Source: Hygrophila difformis (Eukaryota > Streptophyta > Magnoliopsida > Lamiales > Acanthaceae). Taken from it: a stretch of 64,000 nt of DNA. The position numbers were made by a program, and so were the translations under genes. The stretch spans positions 15,111,086 through 15,175,085 of the forward strand of contig JAOANR010000010.1 in the NCBI GenBank assembly GCA_030278955.1, in the 5' to 3' direction. The notes under the pieces were generated by a model. The model was not told the DNA's origin, ran no database searches, and saw nothing but the letters and a program-made list of their open reading frames with translations. Within the stretch, counting starts at the first letter, position 1, and each line of letters opens with the position of its first letter. Shown in pieces: positions 1 through 11,428 of this stretch.

Positions 1-615
1 TGCATCTATCACTGTCTCATGTCCTTTCTGCTTGAATGTCTTAATTTGATCCCTAAGCTTAATGATCATCGAGGGTGGGAAGAACTTAGTCATAAATCTC
101 TGCAGCATCTCATCCCAAGTACGAATGGACCCTGCAGGAATTGACTGGAACCATGCTTCAGCCCTATCCCTTAATGAAAAGGGAAACAGCTGCATCATGA
201 GTTCCTCTTGTGTCATTCCTGCAATGTGCACTGTACTACAAAGGTTCCTAAAATGGTATAGGTGGATATTGGGGTTCTCACTGGCACTACCCCCAAACTG
301 CTCCTGCCGAACCATGGTAATGAAGGAAGGGTTTATGGCGAAAGGTATGTTTGGCCTAGGTCTCACCATTGGATCATTTATAACTTGCCCAGCTGGTTGC
401 ATCTGCTGTCTGAGAGTCAAAGGTGCTGGTTGGGGAGCATTCTCACCAACACCTTCCTGCAGATTGGGTATATCCGCTCCCCTCGGTTCCTGTCGCTCAC
501 GCTCATTATCACCCCCGTTCATGGTGAACACTAATTTTCTCATCGCCCTAATTCTACGTTCAGTCCTAGAAATTTCTGGATCAAACTCAAATTCTGGCGG
601 AGCTCTTCTGGGCAT
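1..615 (-). CDS. Ty3/gypsy gag (N-terminal part, runs off window)
   Basis: Open minus-strand frame of 205 codons from an ATG at 615 to the window edge with no stop. It begins MPRRAPPEFEFDP, has a basic/Pro-rich leader of about 90 residues, then a region resembling the retrotransposon gag family (PF03732), including a WDEMLQRFMTKFFPPS motif near the window edge. Gag would form the structural particle of the element. The ATG follows the primer-binding site by about 120 bases, as expected. The plus-strand ORFs at 62-622 are shadows. The lineage (Athila/Tat-like) is inferred mainly from the tRNA-Asp-type primer site. Confidence 0.75.
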   Translation of the reverse strand, partial: MPRRAPPEFEFDPEISRTERRIRAMRKLVFTMNGGDNERERQEPRGADIPNLQEGVGENAPQPAPLTLRQQMQPAGQVINDPMVRPRPNIPFAINPSFITMVRQEQFGGSASENPNIHLYHFRNLCSTVHIAGMTQEELMMQLFPFSLRDRAEAWFQSIPAGSIRTWDEMLQRFMTKFFPPSMIIKLRDQIKTFKQKGHETVIDA

Positions 616-737
616 AAACTAGAGCCTGAAACAACAGAAAATCAGGTAGTGAATAAAAATAAAAAAAATAAATAAAAATAAATCAGAAATAAGAAAGAAA
701 CCACAAAAATTCAATAAACTATAACAAAAACCACCGT

Positions 738-755
738 TCCCCGGCAACGGCCCCA
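738..755 (-). other. Primer-binding site, tRNA-Asp type
   Basis: Read on the minus strand this is TGGGGCCGTTGCCGGGG, one mismatch from the complement of the plant tRNA-Asp 3' end (TGGCGCCGTTGCCGGGGA). It lies just inside the LTR end, where reverse transcription is primed. This primer choice is known for Athila-type Ty3/gypsy elements. Confidence 0.75.
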
Positions 756-764
756 AAAACTTGG

Positions 765-2065
765 TGTGTGGAATATTTTACAACACAACCCGCAGTGTAC
801 GGTCCAAGTAATAAACCGGTGAAACCGGGTCGAATCCACAAGGAACAATGAACTGCTATAATTTACTAAATTCAAGTAGCGACGAAAATTTAAAATGCGA
901 TTAAATTGGTTTATCTAAATTCCTAAAATTGCAATTAAAATAAAATAACTAAAAGTTCCAATTAATGAACACAAGAAGAAGATGAATGATTTATGCACTA
1001 GATGGTGAATGGGGATCCCTAGATCTTTCAATTGTTGATAAATTTTGCTATTGTTTGTAAAAATCCAATTTTTAATTAATTATTATGCCTACTTAGAATT
1101 ATCACAATTTAGAAACCTCTCGGTTTTAATGACATGCAATTCCTCCGGCTAGTGATTATCCTAAGTTGGTTCTAACAATTTTGGCTCTTTTTCAAGTTAC
1201 CAATTATTAGAATTAATTCGTTCAATTATTTTTGTTTAAGTATTTTTCAACCACTTAAACAATATAAAGCCCTAGTTCAGATCTCCTCTCGGTCTCACCA
1301 AACACCCATAAGAATTGAACAAATTAACATATAATTAACGAAATTCATAAATCAAAAGCAAACATCAACAATGTCAAAATCTAGGTTTCCCCAAACGATG
1401 GGATTAGCCTAGCATAATGTCACAACAACGCGAAATAATAATAAAAGAAAACATAGTCTGTGACAATAATGGTGAAGAAAGTCCGGTGTAGATCTCCACT
1501 GGATCGCCTTCCACTTGTTCTTCTTGTTTCCCAGATGAATGATGAAAAGATATGGAATTTTTCTGAGATTAAATTTTAGATCCGGAACCCTCAACTGGCT
1601 TGGAGACGTTATATTTATAGACTGGATAGCAGAAGATATGAATCCTTCAGGAGATACACGAGCATCAAAAAAATCAGCCCAAGATTTGGGCCAGATCGGG
1701 AACCGCGCGATCGAGCCGCGGTTCCTCCCAGACCGCGCGCCTAGCGCGCGGCGGTCCTCCGTCGTGCGCTCGGTTGCGCGGTCGATTCGCCGTGCGATCC
1801 TTCTTTCGTCTTCTGTTTTCCGAGTTTTTGAGCTCCAATTTACTTCTTTTTGGTCCTTTTTTTCCTTTAGCTCGCTAAAAACACCTAACATCATGCAATC
1901 TCACAACAAAATTCATTAAAATGCATAAAGTCATGAATGAGATCACAATTAATTATTTTTACACAAAATCATTGTTTTTAGCAATTAATTCCCCATTTTC
2001 CATAAATTAAGCCTTTAACTTATCACTTAATCACAAGAAAATACCGCACTCTGTGCAAGGTATCA
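765..2065 (-). repeat. 5' LTR of the minus-strand Ty3/gypsy element
   Basis: On the minus strand the repeat starts TGATACCTTGCACAGAG at 2065 and ends in CACACA near 765, next to the primer site, giving about 1.3 kb. It contains a strongly GC/CpG-rich block around 1690-1800 in otherwise AT-rich sequence. The partner LTR is outside the window, so the exact ends and the target duplication cannot be confirmed. ORFs at 1409-1919 lie inside this LTR and are not considered genes. Confidence 0.7.
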
Positions 2066-2313
2066 GATGTGCAGCGGCTACTCAAGCAAACTTCCAACCA
2101 AATTAAACATCAGGCAAATCCCAGAATTCATCCCTAAATTTTAATCATCAAGTAGTTTTGGTCTTCCATGTGTTTTACCCAATCCCCACATTGTTTCACC
2201 GCAGAGGATGCTTAATCTACCACCGAACCGAAGCGTCACCAGCCATTAGACCTGCATATTTAAGTAAACTAATAAGCAACAAAAAACTTTGTAATTTTAT
2301 TAGGATGAGAAAA

Positions 2314-3063
2314 TTAAAATAAATTATTGACCTTCTCTTTCTTGATTTTTTTTAGGGAGACTTTTGTTCTTCCCGAACCTTCACGATCTCCATTTATGTT
2401 TTCATCGCCATCGTCAACATCAATTGTGAGCATTGCAGTGACATCTAACTCATTGAATCTTTTGAGCCGGTTTGAGTTCACAGATTTCTCGGTATCGGGT
2501 GTCTTTAATGCATTCGTTGTGGTGGATGATGGGTGCTATTAAATAAATTTATAATATATCAATAAAAATTCAACATGTATAACAATAATATATTTTTAAC
2601 ATAATGTATAAGGACTCCAAAAGAAATATAGTTGTAAAGTTACCTCGGAGGTCTCGCATCTTAAACTGATGTTCTTATCATCAATGGTGATGTTTTCAGT
2701 AGAATCAATTTCTTTGTGGATGCCGGCTACAGAATACTGAGTCGAACTCTTTTCCACGTTCTCCTCATTGATGCAAATCGCTAAAGCAAACTTATTCCCC
2801 ACAAAAGTCTTCAAAATAGGTGGGAACTCGGCACCCTTTCCCTCCTAATAATATAGAAGTTTATTAATAAAGAAATAAATAAATTCAGAAGGTATTGTTT
2901 CATACAAACACGGGTTTAGAAAAATTTAATGTGTAGGCATACCTTTTCCAGATCATCCAGTATGTCATAAGCATTCTTTTGAATTATTTGTGCAACCTCC
3001 CTGCTGCCTAAAATGAATGCAGCACTTCCAGTTTCATCCCCAGCAAGCATACACAACCTCATC
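2314..3063 (-). pseudogene. RPA70-like OB-fold gene fragment of the Helitron
   Basis: Three minus-strand exons can be read: 3063-2943, 2844-2644 and 2535-2314, with AG acceptors at 3065-3064, 2846-2845 and 2537-2536 and GT donors at 2942-2941 and 2643-2642. The first encodes an MRLCMLAGDETG motif and the second a KTFVGNKFALAICINEENV motif, as in the C-terminal OB fold of replication protein A subunit 1. The third is an acidic/basic tail ending in TAA. Plant Helitrons often carry RPA-like genes, thought to act as single-strand DNA-binding accessories. The N-terminal OB folds are missing, so it is called a fragment. Plus-strand ORF 2327-2542 is a shadow. Confidence 0.6.
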
Positions 3064-4150
3064 CTGAAATAAGAACATACAATTTTAGATTGATTGAATA
3101 TATTTTAAAAGCAATGTTACTAATAAACTGAAAAATCATAGTTTCACTTACATATGGGAAAAGTAGAGGATACTGGAGTGACATCATTAGAGGATGTAAT
3201 GTCGGTATCCTCTCCAATCCCGTATTCTTGTTGCTGACAATAATATCGCGTTCTTCACACTCTGGATCCTCATCTCCAACCATCAGAACTGCAATTTCAT
3301 CTGAAGGAGTGATATGATTTTCACGGCCACTTGTAGACCTTGAAACTTTCATAACAATCTTCATATCAACCACGTTCTCGCGCTCAAAGCGATCTCTTGC
3401 CATTCTAAAGGTTTGGACCAATGGTTGTTTTCTTCTAACATCTTGATAAGACCTTCAACAATTTCTGGCTCGATGTTGGAGGATTTGTGTGCATTTACAG
3501 ACGTCATTCTATTCTGCACTTCATTCTCAGTGTCATAAATGTACAACTGGCAAAATTTTGGTGTTTCACCATCATTCGGTATTAAACTGCCCATCTTATG
3601 ATGATTAACACCGGCCATTCGGAAGATTTTTGGGCCACACCCATTGTTTATGGAACTATCAATTTTGCCACCTATTGAAGAAAAATTCAACATTGCATTA
3701 TAAGACCTGATGCAACGTAGAAATTTTTGTCCCTTCTGTTTATCTTGGTACAGGTCCAGAAGATACTTGGGTGTTGGCTTCACTTTTGGAAGTTTAATTT
3801 CTCCTTTCCCACAATACATAGAAAATTGAGGATGACTATTTCTTTTACCCTTATTCACACGCTCCCTCTCCCACATTACAGCTTTACAATGAATACATGT
3901 TGTTGTTGGACCTCCAAGGCTGCGATATTCAGGAGATATTGGTAAATATCTCCTGTGAATAAATAATGATGTGGGATCTATACGATGTTGATTTGATGTC
4001 GATGTAATAAATGAATTACTGGTATGCAATCTTGACATGTGAGGTGATCGGACTTCATTGTCAAGTAACACTTTCATCATCTATCTCGTGTTCAGAAGCA
4101 TCATCGGAATAATCATCACTCCAAAAATTATCGACATCTGTATCATAATT
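3059..4150 (-). pseudogene. Helitron_like_N (Rep N-terminal) region, frameshifted
   Basis: Two overlapping minus-strand frames (3361-4080 and 3059-3421) together match the plant Helitron N-terminal domain (PF14214 type). Visible pieces include a CxxC near the start (CIHCKAVMWERE), MYCGKGEIKLP, FCQLYIYDTENEVQNR, and in the second frame LHPLMMSLQYPLLFPY. The switch near 3420 is a one-base frameshift. A further acidic stretch (4150-4080) precedes it in another frame. In intact elements this domain lies before the HUH endonuclease and helicase. Neither follows here, so the gene cannot make an active transposase. Confidence 0.75.
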
Positions 4151-4265
4151 TAGTTGGTTTAATGGCAGTTCATATGTAATGGGCAGTCATTGTTGGCTCA
4201 TATAGGTGTGCATGAAAAAATTAGATCATACACAGAGCAATAAAGTCTACTCTATTTCATTAATA

Positions 4266-4662
4266 CCTGTATCGTCTGATGTATCATCGGATACTTGAGG
4301 GTGGTGGGCTGTAAACTCTGTTTCAGATTCATATTCAGAACCAGAATCAAGATGAACTAAATTACCAAAGTCATCATCAGAATCACTATCTTGATTTGGC
4401 TTTGAAGAAGGGATGTTGTCTGCAGTAACATAGTGAAATTATAAAAGGTTAATTATTTATACAATAACTATATGTATGAACTATTGATTGCAAATGAATA
4501 TAGAAAGATACATACCGAAATTTTCATAATCCTCTCCAGTATAATACACGAAATTATCATCAGCATCCGCAAATGGTCGTTCCAAGTTTATGGACATTTT
4601 TTTTATGTTGGAGTTACTGGCTTTATCTAGGCTTGATCCAATTTTGTTCTTGCCTTTCCCTA
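4266..4662 (-). pseudogene. Acidic exons in the N-terminal part of the Helitron gene
   Basis: Two exon-like minus-strand stretches, about 4662-4517 and 4420-4270, are each followed by a GT donor (GTATGTATC and GTATTAATG). They encode acidic sequence rich in Asp, Ser and Glu (for example DSDSDDDFGNLVHLDSGSEY). They lie between the AT-hook exon and the Helitron_like_N region and look like linker exons of the same transcription unit. A 19-base poly-A tract lies just upstream at about 4671-4689. I do not recognise a domain. Confidence 0.4.
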
Positions 4663-4852
4663 ATATGATAAAAAAAAAAAAAAAAAAACATTAGCAATAA
4701 ACGTACAGTCTTAGATTTGCCATGTCCAGTATATCTAATACGATATTAATGTACAATGAATTAAATATTGTGAAAATATAACTACGCAAATAAAAACAAA
4801 ATGAAAATAGAAAATACCAATTGGGAACAATGTCGGCGATTTGCCATGGTCT

Positions 4853-5371
4853 TCACTGAAGTGTGGGTTGGTTTGCATCCCATATAATTGATTGGAGTTG
4901 GAAGAGTATTTTCTTTTCCCGATGCACCTCTTTCTTTAAGACTGAGTATGTTTTGACCATGGAATTAGATTGTTCAAAGACTGCAGAATGCTCCTTTCTC
5001 AATCTGCCTCTTTTTCCCAGTGATATATGCAACAATACATTTTTGGATATATCATTAGAAGTATTATGCATCTCTTGAATGTTCTTTACCGTTCGATGCA
5101 CGGGAGGAGATGGTTCGACATCCGAATTATTGATCTTTTTGGGTCGTCCACTTTTTCTTTTGGATAGATCAATGGATGACATGGTAGAATCGACTAATAC
5201 CTCTATGTCCATTTGTGGTCTTCCTCTCTTTCTTGGCATTTGACTTTGTGGTGTATCATCAGATTGGTACTTCTTAGGTCTTCCTATTTTTCTGAGCGTT
5301 AAATCATCAAATACATTGGTTGGTGTATCATTAGATTTAGCCTCTCTGCTATGTGATGATGGATGAACCAT
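4853..5371 (-). CDS. AT-hook-rich first exon of the Helitron gene (172 aa)
   Basis: A minus-strand ORF starts with ATG at 5371 and has four AT-hook-like cores spread along it: IGRPKK, KRGRPQ, SGRPKK and KRGRLRK. AT-hooks bind the minor groove of AT-rich DNA. The ORF sits upstream of the acidic exons and the Helitron_like_N region on the same strand, so it is probably their N-terminal exon rather than an independent gene. No long domain is recognised. The plus-strand ORF at 4863-5078 is a shadow. Confidence 0.5.
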   Translation of the reverse strand: MVHPSSHSREAKSNDTPTNVFDDLTLRKIGRPKKYQSDDTPQSQMPRKRGRPQMDIEVLVDSTMSSIDLSKRKSGRPKKINNSDVEPSPPVHRTVKNIQEMHNTSNDISKNVLLHISLGKRGRLRKEHSAVFEQSNSMVKTYSVLKKEVHREKKILFQLQSIIWDANQPTLQ

Positions 5372-5510
5372 TGTCTACACTAATACATTAATTAAACAAA
5401 GTGACATGTGTGAGCTTAATTAGTGAGCCAATAATCCAATGGTTATGCAAGAATTAAGAAATACCAAATATATTATTTTCAGTTCTATATACCGTTATTT
5501 GATTTTGTCA

Positions 5511-5612
5511 TGTATCACCAGATTGGTCCTTCCTCGGTCTTCCTTTTTTTCTTAGCGATAAATCCATGTCATTAGATTTATCCTCTATGCTATGTGATGA
5601 TGTGTTCACCAT
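5511..5612 (-). pseudogene. Short duplicate of the AT-hook exon start
   Basis: A 33-codon minus-strand ORF begins MVNTSSHS and contains KKGRPRK, then stops. It closely resembles the beginning of the AT-hook ORF at 5371, which starts MVHPSSHS. The shared start, spacing and AT-hook indicate a tandem duplication about 240 bases upstream. Confidence 0.5.
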
Positions 5613-8600
5613 TGTCTACATTGATAAATTTACCAAACAAAGCGACAGTGTGAGATCAATTAGCAGAGATCAACTTACTAAATAATTAAGCAAGGGAATT
5701 GCTAGAAAAAGAGTTGGTTTAAGAATATCCTATTAAGCAGGATGTATGCCCTACATAAAAAGCAGGGAAACTACTAAACAAACTGACAATAATAAATATT
5801 TTTTGAAATTCTTTGAGGGATCCAGTGTTGTGTATTAATAATTCTTTTATTAATAGTTCTTTTATTAATAATTCTTTTTTTAGGCAAAGGTGACCCTCTT
5901 CATAATATAAAAGGCAATTTGACGTTAATATATTTAAACTGACGTTATACTGACCATCAAGCTAAAATCAGTTCTCACAATTTTTTTTTATGTATTTATA
6001 CATTGAATAAGGCATTCGATCACGTGCGCAGGAAGACGACAATCATCCATGTTCGACACGTGCGCAATAAAATACACTAAATTACCTTTTGAAGGCGTTC
6101 GATCACGTGCGCAGGAAGACGAAAATCATCCATGTTCCAACTGCAATCACATAATACCAATTAGATATCGACATCTTTTTTCTAGGAAAACATAAAAGTA
6201 CAAACAAATTACTGCAATAGGATGGGATATTCTATTTTCCTAAATGGTGGGCTATAGATATAGTAACAAATTTCCATCAACATATATCTAATGGTTGTAG
6301 TTGTATGTGCTATCTGATAAATAGGCTTTCAGGAAGCTTTGGCATGTGAATCAAATTTCCAAATGAATCAAATAATGAGATGCTTTTTCATATCAAGAAA
6401 TCATAACTAAAAAATAGGAAATAGATCAAGACACTTGAAATGACAGATACAGAGAAAATTGCATGCATGGGATAGTTGCATGAAAGAAGAAATATATGAA
6501 TTGTGAACTCGAAATATATGAAGGTCATACACTGAAAAGAACAGATTATAATCAGATTAAAGCTTTAGAATTTCCTTTACATCTTTATAATGAAATATTG
6601 GCTCAGCCACTCAAAAAATAGTTTATTTTGGGATAATAAATCCTGAATACTAAGAGTTGCAAATAATGTTAGCAAAGTCGAACACAAAGTCTGTTAGTCT
6701 CTTAGCATAAAACACATTTTTTTTTCTGACCTTTGCATCACAATCCAACAGAATTGAACAAAGGACAACATTTAATTGAGTAACCTTGCCCATAATCCCA
6801 AAGCTTTACGATAAATAGTATGAATAGCCTAATCGGGTTGAATGAAATACTATATTTGTAGCGGAGGAGAATGAAAAGCTTTACCTTTGGAAGTTGTGTC
6901 TGAAATATGACCAAATATCAGGATAATGTTTTGGGATCAGGCCGACAACCTAAATATGATACTGGCGTGCTCCACTGGCCAATCGAGGAGGATATTCAGA
7001 AGAATAAACAGGTTCAGCATATGCAGATGATCTCAGGTATGTAGCATAGGAGTCTCGGCTGCCAATGTCATGTGTGAGCTTAATTAGTGATCCAATAATC
7101 CAATGGATAAAGAAGAATTAAGAAGGCACAAATACTTTTGCTTTTTTTGCTCTTAAATAAGAGCAATTTTAATACCCCACAGCTACTTAGTATTGTGCAA
7201 TTATAAGCTTAATTTTTTTTTGTTCCGCAAAATTACCCTTTAACTATTCAAAGTTGGAAAAATCATACCTTTGCATTAATAAGTTTTATTGATTCAAGTA
7301 TCCTTTTTTTCAAAAAATTTTGATTGTAATTATACGGTATAATTAGCATTATTTTTTTTAGGTTTAGTAAGCATTCTATTAGTTTGTTTCTCTAATAATT
7401 CTAATTTATCAAACTTAGTTCTATTGATTTTAGATATCTTTATAGATCCATTGCATCATCTATACAATAAATCATGCAGAACTCAACGTTTCCCCATCTT
7501 TTTTGTTTTTCATTCTATTATTTTGTTCTTTAACAATAGCAAACAAAAGTTTGCAGGAAAAATACACGACGCACCCAATTACACAAAGCCACAGTGAAAT
7601 CCTCATAAAAGCAGGAGCATTATCATAAGAATGCTTAAGATCCAAATAATCGTAAATACAACCATACAAAGAACCAGAATCTGCCTTAAACTACAAAGTC
7701 ATAAAAGGGAAGAGCATACACAGATGGAATACAAATAATCAACTCTTGATAAGTGCAAAAATTCAGATTAATTCAAAGAAATAGTTCCCTAAACAGTGAT
7801 TTCCAATTCATTAGATTAAATTTCTGAAACTTGAGAGAGGTTAAGAGGCAAATTATTCAAAAGATTGAACGAATTCTTGATGGAGATCGAGCCAGGAAAA
7901 GGTTGAAAAACATGACAAAAACATAGTCATTTTCACAAACACCTTGTAAGCAATAATATTCCCATTAAATAACCTTATTTCGATTCTGACTTGATAGTAA
8001 AAAACCTAGAATTTATCAGGCCAGACTCATCGATTCTGATTTGGCATGTGAATCAAATTTCCAAATGAATCAAATAATGAGATGCTTTTTCATATCAAAT
8101 AATGAATCAAATAATTTTCAAATGAATCAGGCCGGCCGGACTCACCGATGCAGATGGCGATGGCAAGGCGGCAGGAGGTAATTAATCGAGGATATTGAGA
8201 ATTAGGGCAATTAATAGTTGGAGAAGATGAATAAAATTTTGGAGATAGTTGGAGAAGACGAATAGAAATTTGGGGAAGATGGGAATTACTGTTCCGGTAA
8301 TGAGTTGAAAAAGAAGATGGTAAAACTGCGTTTTGTAAAACAAATTATTTTTATTCGTATAGAAGATGAAAGAAATCTTCTTGTTGATGGGAAGATGGGA
8401 CTTTTTTTTATTTAATGTATAGGAAAAGATGGTTTTTCGTTTGTCATCAAAAAGATTGGTGATGTGGCAAGTGGATGATTCATTGGATGACATGTAATTT
8501 TTGGGGATGACTCAACGTTTTATATTGATTAATCAGCATTTACGTGGAGACGCGAGGCACAATTACAATATAACCCTTAAAATTAAAAAGGATGAATTAA

Positions 8601-8650
8601 AATTAATAAGGACAAAGAAGTCTGCACAGGCAAAAAAGTATTCAGGATTT
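5613..8650. repeat. Non-coding Helitron 5' region with dispersed internal duplications
   Basis: No convincing gene is seen. Three pairs of direct repeats stand out: about 6010-6055 and 6094-6138 (core GATCACGTGCGCAGGAAGAC); about 5405-5462 and 7070-7127 (core GTGTGAGCTTAATTAGTGA); and about 6343-6397 and 8041-8098 (core GTGAATCAAATTTCCAAATG). A further short direct repeat lies at about 8216-8265 (GGAGATAGTTGGAGAAGA). Small ORFs at 7472-7669 and 8182-8493 have no recognisable domain and lie in AT-rich sequence. Confidence 0.5.
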
Positions 8651-8660
8651 ATTATATAGA

Positions 8661-8735
8661 TTTGGAGTTTTTTGGCTTGTACCGGGTATCCTCGGGCATA
8701 TTGGGCCTAGACTAATCCCTCGAGGATCTGCATTG
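8661..8735 (-). repeat. 3' fragment of a SINE (same family as 20807 and 21729)
   Basis: On the minus strand, GATCCTCGAGGGATTAGTCT, then CCCAATATG and GATACCCGGT match the 3' half of the two SINEs near 21 kb. No box A or B is seen upstream, so the copy is truncated. It directly abuts the proposed Helitron 5' end. Confidence 0.5.
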
Positions 8736-9063
8736 TCATTGTCATTCCATATGCATAATTTATTCAATCTACTTAAGACTCAACTCAACATGACTTCACA
8801 AATGAATCTAAACAAACCTCATATCGATCGATCTGTTAAAGGACTCGACGACCACCCTATATCCATTGACAGAGTTTACACCTGCAAATGGCAATGAAAG
8901 AGGAGATTTTGAACTATTTATGTTTGGAATTGCATGTTTTTAATTTCCTTAATTGAAAAATTGTTGTTTTCTGATGGATCATTAATTAGGTTTATGCTTG
9001 GGATGGTTTATTTTCACTTTTAATTTCATGTTTGGAATTGTTTTTCCTAGATGGAATTGTCTC

Positions 9064-9102
9064 ATGTTGTTGTTGTTGTTGTTGTTGTTATTATTATTAT
9101 TA
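9064..9102. repeat. Microsatellite (GTT)n/(ATT)n
   Basis: About eight GTT units grade into about five ATT units: a simple sequence repeat, useful as a marker only. Confidence 0.9.
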
Positions 9103-9519
9103 TCCGCACCCAATGGAGGGGAATATGTAAAAAATATGAAAAAAAATATTGAATTTAAAAAATAAAATTGTTCAATTTTTTTAGGTCGATTACATTCTCC
9201 AAGCTGGTTAAACTATATTAGATATTACATGATAATATATGTATACATTGTACCACTATCAATAATTTATACTTCATATTACACTTTAGTGGTTTAAAAA
9301 TATATTATAGTGCATTCAGCAAAAAAAAATATTATAGTGCAAACAACATTTTTAAAAGGAGAAAAAATAAAAATAAAAAAGATAAAAAAATTTCTACTCA
9401 CGGCTCTAATGCATACATAGGCAAATGAAGTATATGAAATCACAGTTGCACGCTGTAATTGATTAGAAATTTTACAAACATGTAGTAAAATTAGATACAC
9501 TACAAGAAAAATCTAATTT

Positions 9520-9800
9520 CCCGACCGCAATTTGGTCGGCAGCCCCAAGGTACGGGTCGCCTCGGAGCTTCCCGACCGCATTTTAGGGTCGCGAGTGAGT
9601 TTGTCGACAACTGACTGTCGACCGAAAGAGCCGCAGTCGGCCACCCTACCGACCCACCTGCCGACCGAGTTCGCGGTCGGCAGATACTACTGACCGCACG
9701 ACCGACGGCATATGCGGTCGGTAAGGGCAGGTAAAAACTTTTTTACGGTGGCTTTTCCGACCACCTTCCCGACCGCATATGCGGTCGGGAACTATGAATA
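9520..9800. repeat. CACTA subterminal repeat array (left)
   Basis: Repeated direct and inverted copies of CCGACCGCA / TGCGGTCGG, including the perfect palindrome CCGACCGCATATGCGGTCGG around 9768-9787. Such arrays are known to bind the TNPA-type element protein. The right end has a shorter counterpart around 13481-13521. Confidence 0.8.
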
Positions 9801-10178
9801 TGGCCACCAGGCCAGTCTCTTTTAGGGGGCATCCGACCTGTAAACAGCATTCACCAAATGCATATAGAACCAAACAGCATTCATGCACCAAATCTACTCA
9901 ATACCATAACATTTGGAAACAATCTCAAAACAACATATAGAACAAGTAATCTGAGAAGACGCACAAAGGCTAGATTCGATGATCTTTACACAATTACGTA
10001 CTAAGCTACTTGTCTTCATAATAAAAAAGCAACATAATCGAAAGTCTTAATGCCCTCCAACTACAAAACTAGGTCTAACTCCAAAAGAAAATCCAAATAA
10101 CACACAACTCAACATCCAAATACAAATCATACTCAATCAAGACCCAAAATCCAATCAAGTCCAAAAGTCTTAATGCCC

Positions 10179-10373
10179 TCAATGAGCAGTGATATCACCT
10201 GCAATTCCAAAGTCACCCCCGAAATCATCATCGCCATCGTCAGGGGAGCGCGGTCTGTGTCCTTTCAATCTCTCCACGTCCTCCTCAATTGTCTTTAACC
10301 TCTGGGACCATTCCTCCATTGTTGTCTTTAAAGCTTCAAACTCGTCCCTTCTGACATTGTACATCCTCGAGTC
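10179..10373 (-). CDS. C-terminal coiled coil of the second CACTA ORF
   Basis: About 61 codons encode DEFEALKTTMEEWSQRLK followed by IEEDVERLK, a heptad-like coiled coil with an acidic Gly/Asp tail, ending in a stop near 10179. This layout is common at the C-terminus of the second plant CACTA ORF (Transposase_24/Ptta type). The sequence upstream on the minus strand is interrupted by a TGA. The plus-strand ORF 10189-10377 is a shadow. Confidence 0.45.
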   Translation of the reverse strand, partial: DSRMYNVRRDEFEALKTTMEEWSQRLKTIEEDVERLKGHRPRSPDDGDDDFGGDFGIAGDITAH

Positions 10374-10550
10374 GTAGTGGTGTCATCCCCGTAAGTGGTC
10401 GGAATAGCCTTCGCAAGTGAACCTATATGTATTCATCAAGAAATATTGAAATGTCAAACAAGAAATATTGAAATGTCAAACATGATGAGGTACCGCAAGA
10501 TTTATGTAATGTCGTATGAACAACATCTAAAAAAATAACTTCACCCTTAC

Positions 10551-11428
10551 CTAAACCATAAATCGACTTGCGCCTATCACCCCACCTGCTACATCGACGA
10601 AGAGCTGGTTTGGATCAAATTCCACCTGAGTTTCTAAATTGTTGGAGGATTCTTTAAATCGAGGCCTGGCACAAAACTTACAGTTCTTCAGTGCCGCATC
10701 TTCCAGCCAATACAACATACATCCCCTATCACAACAATCAATTTTCTCTACTGGTAATCCCAACCCCTCTAAAAGTTTATTCGCCTCGTAGAAATTTTTC
10801 ACCATAGAGTTTTGTTTTGGGAGTGTATATATTATAAGTTGGCATAACGTATCAAAACATCTCTCCGATAGGTTATGTTCGGATTTAATATTTAATAACC
10901 TGGCAACTGTTGACAATAATGTCATTTTCTCAAAGCCAGGCCACAATCCTTGTCAGCTGCTTCCAACATACGGTAGAATAGTTTCTCTTGCGGATTAGGC
11001 TCCTCGGTGGCTCCAGTCTCATAATCCATACCACTCGATGTGGTATGAGGAATACCAAACCCCATTCCATCACACACCATTTCCCGGTAACGGTCTGATG
11101 GTTCAGTTGTACCCGAATGTGTCCTAAATCCAGATGAACCTCCTACATCTGTATCATCGCAGTAGGGGCGGAACGTGTGTGGTTCTCTATGACATGTCCA
11201 CCTTTCATAATTTGGGACAAATCCATCTCAATAAAGGTGTCCTTGGATGTCCCGATCAGATAGATAAAATCTATTCTTGCATTTTTTACACGGACACCTT
11301 ATCTCTCCTTTTTCATTCTTGTCAATATATGGGTTACCATGAGAAACGCGTATAAAGAACTCAACTCCTTCTTTAAATTCGGGTGCAAGCAAGGTACCGC
11401 TAGGTAGGTACATCCAGCTTCTATCCAT
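10551..11428 (-). pseudogene. CACTA TNP2-like transposase, N-terminal part, broken
   Basis: The reading begins at ATG 11428 with MDRSWMYLPSG and a CPCKKC motif, the Transpos_assoc domain (PF13963) found at the start of plant CACTA transposases. A stop lies near 11227, after which the frame continues with GFVPNYERWTCHREP and FYRMLEAADKDCGLA. A frameshift near 10940 then leads into ARLLNIKSEHNLSERCFDTL and LGLPVEKIDCC. These match the region just before the TNP2 catalytic core (PF02992), which is itself absent. At least one stop and one frameshift break it. Confidence 0.8.

Larger units (their letters stand above)
2066..8660 (-). mobile_element. Decayed Helitron (minus strand), interrupted at its 3' side by the LTR element
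   Basis: The minus strand carries, in order, AT-hook exons, acidic exons, a Helitron_like_N region and an RPA-like OB-fold gene. A plausible 5' terminus is at 8660: TCTATATAATAAATCC on the minus strand preceded by A, matching the A|TC insertion rule. No CTRR end with hairpin is visible; the Ty3/gypsy insertion at 2065 probably separates it from this part. The HUH Rep core and the Pif1-type helicase are absent between the N-terminal domain and the RPA exons, so this is an internally deleted, non-autonomous copy. The 5' limit is an inference from a short motif. Confidence 0.6.

Noticed and set aside
7472..7669. Minus-strand 65-codon ORF with a hydrophobic stretch
   Set aside because: Short, in AT-rich Helitron DNA, no family recognised.
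8182..8493. Minus-strand 103-codon ORF
   Set aside because: Low-complexity, Lys/Phe/Ile-rich and overlapping a direct repeat; no domain.
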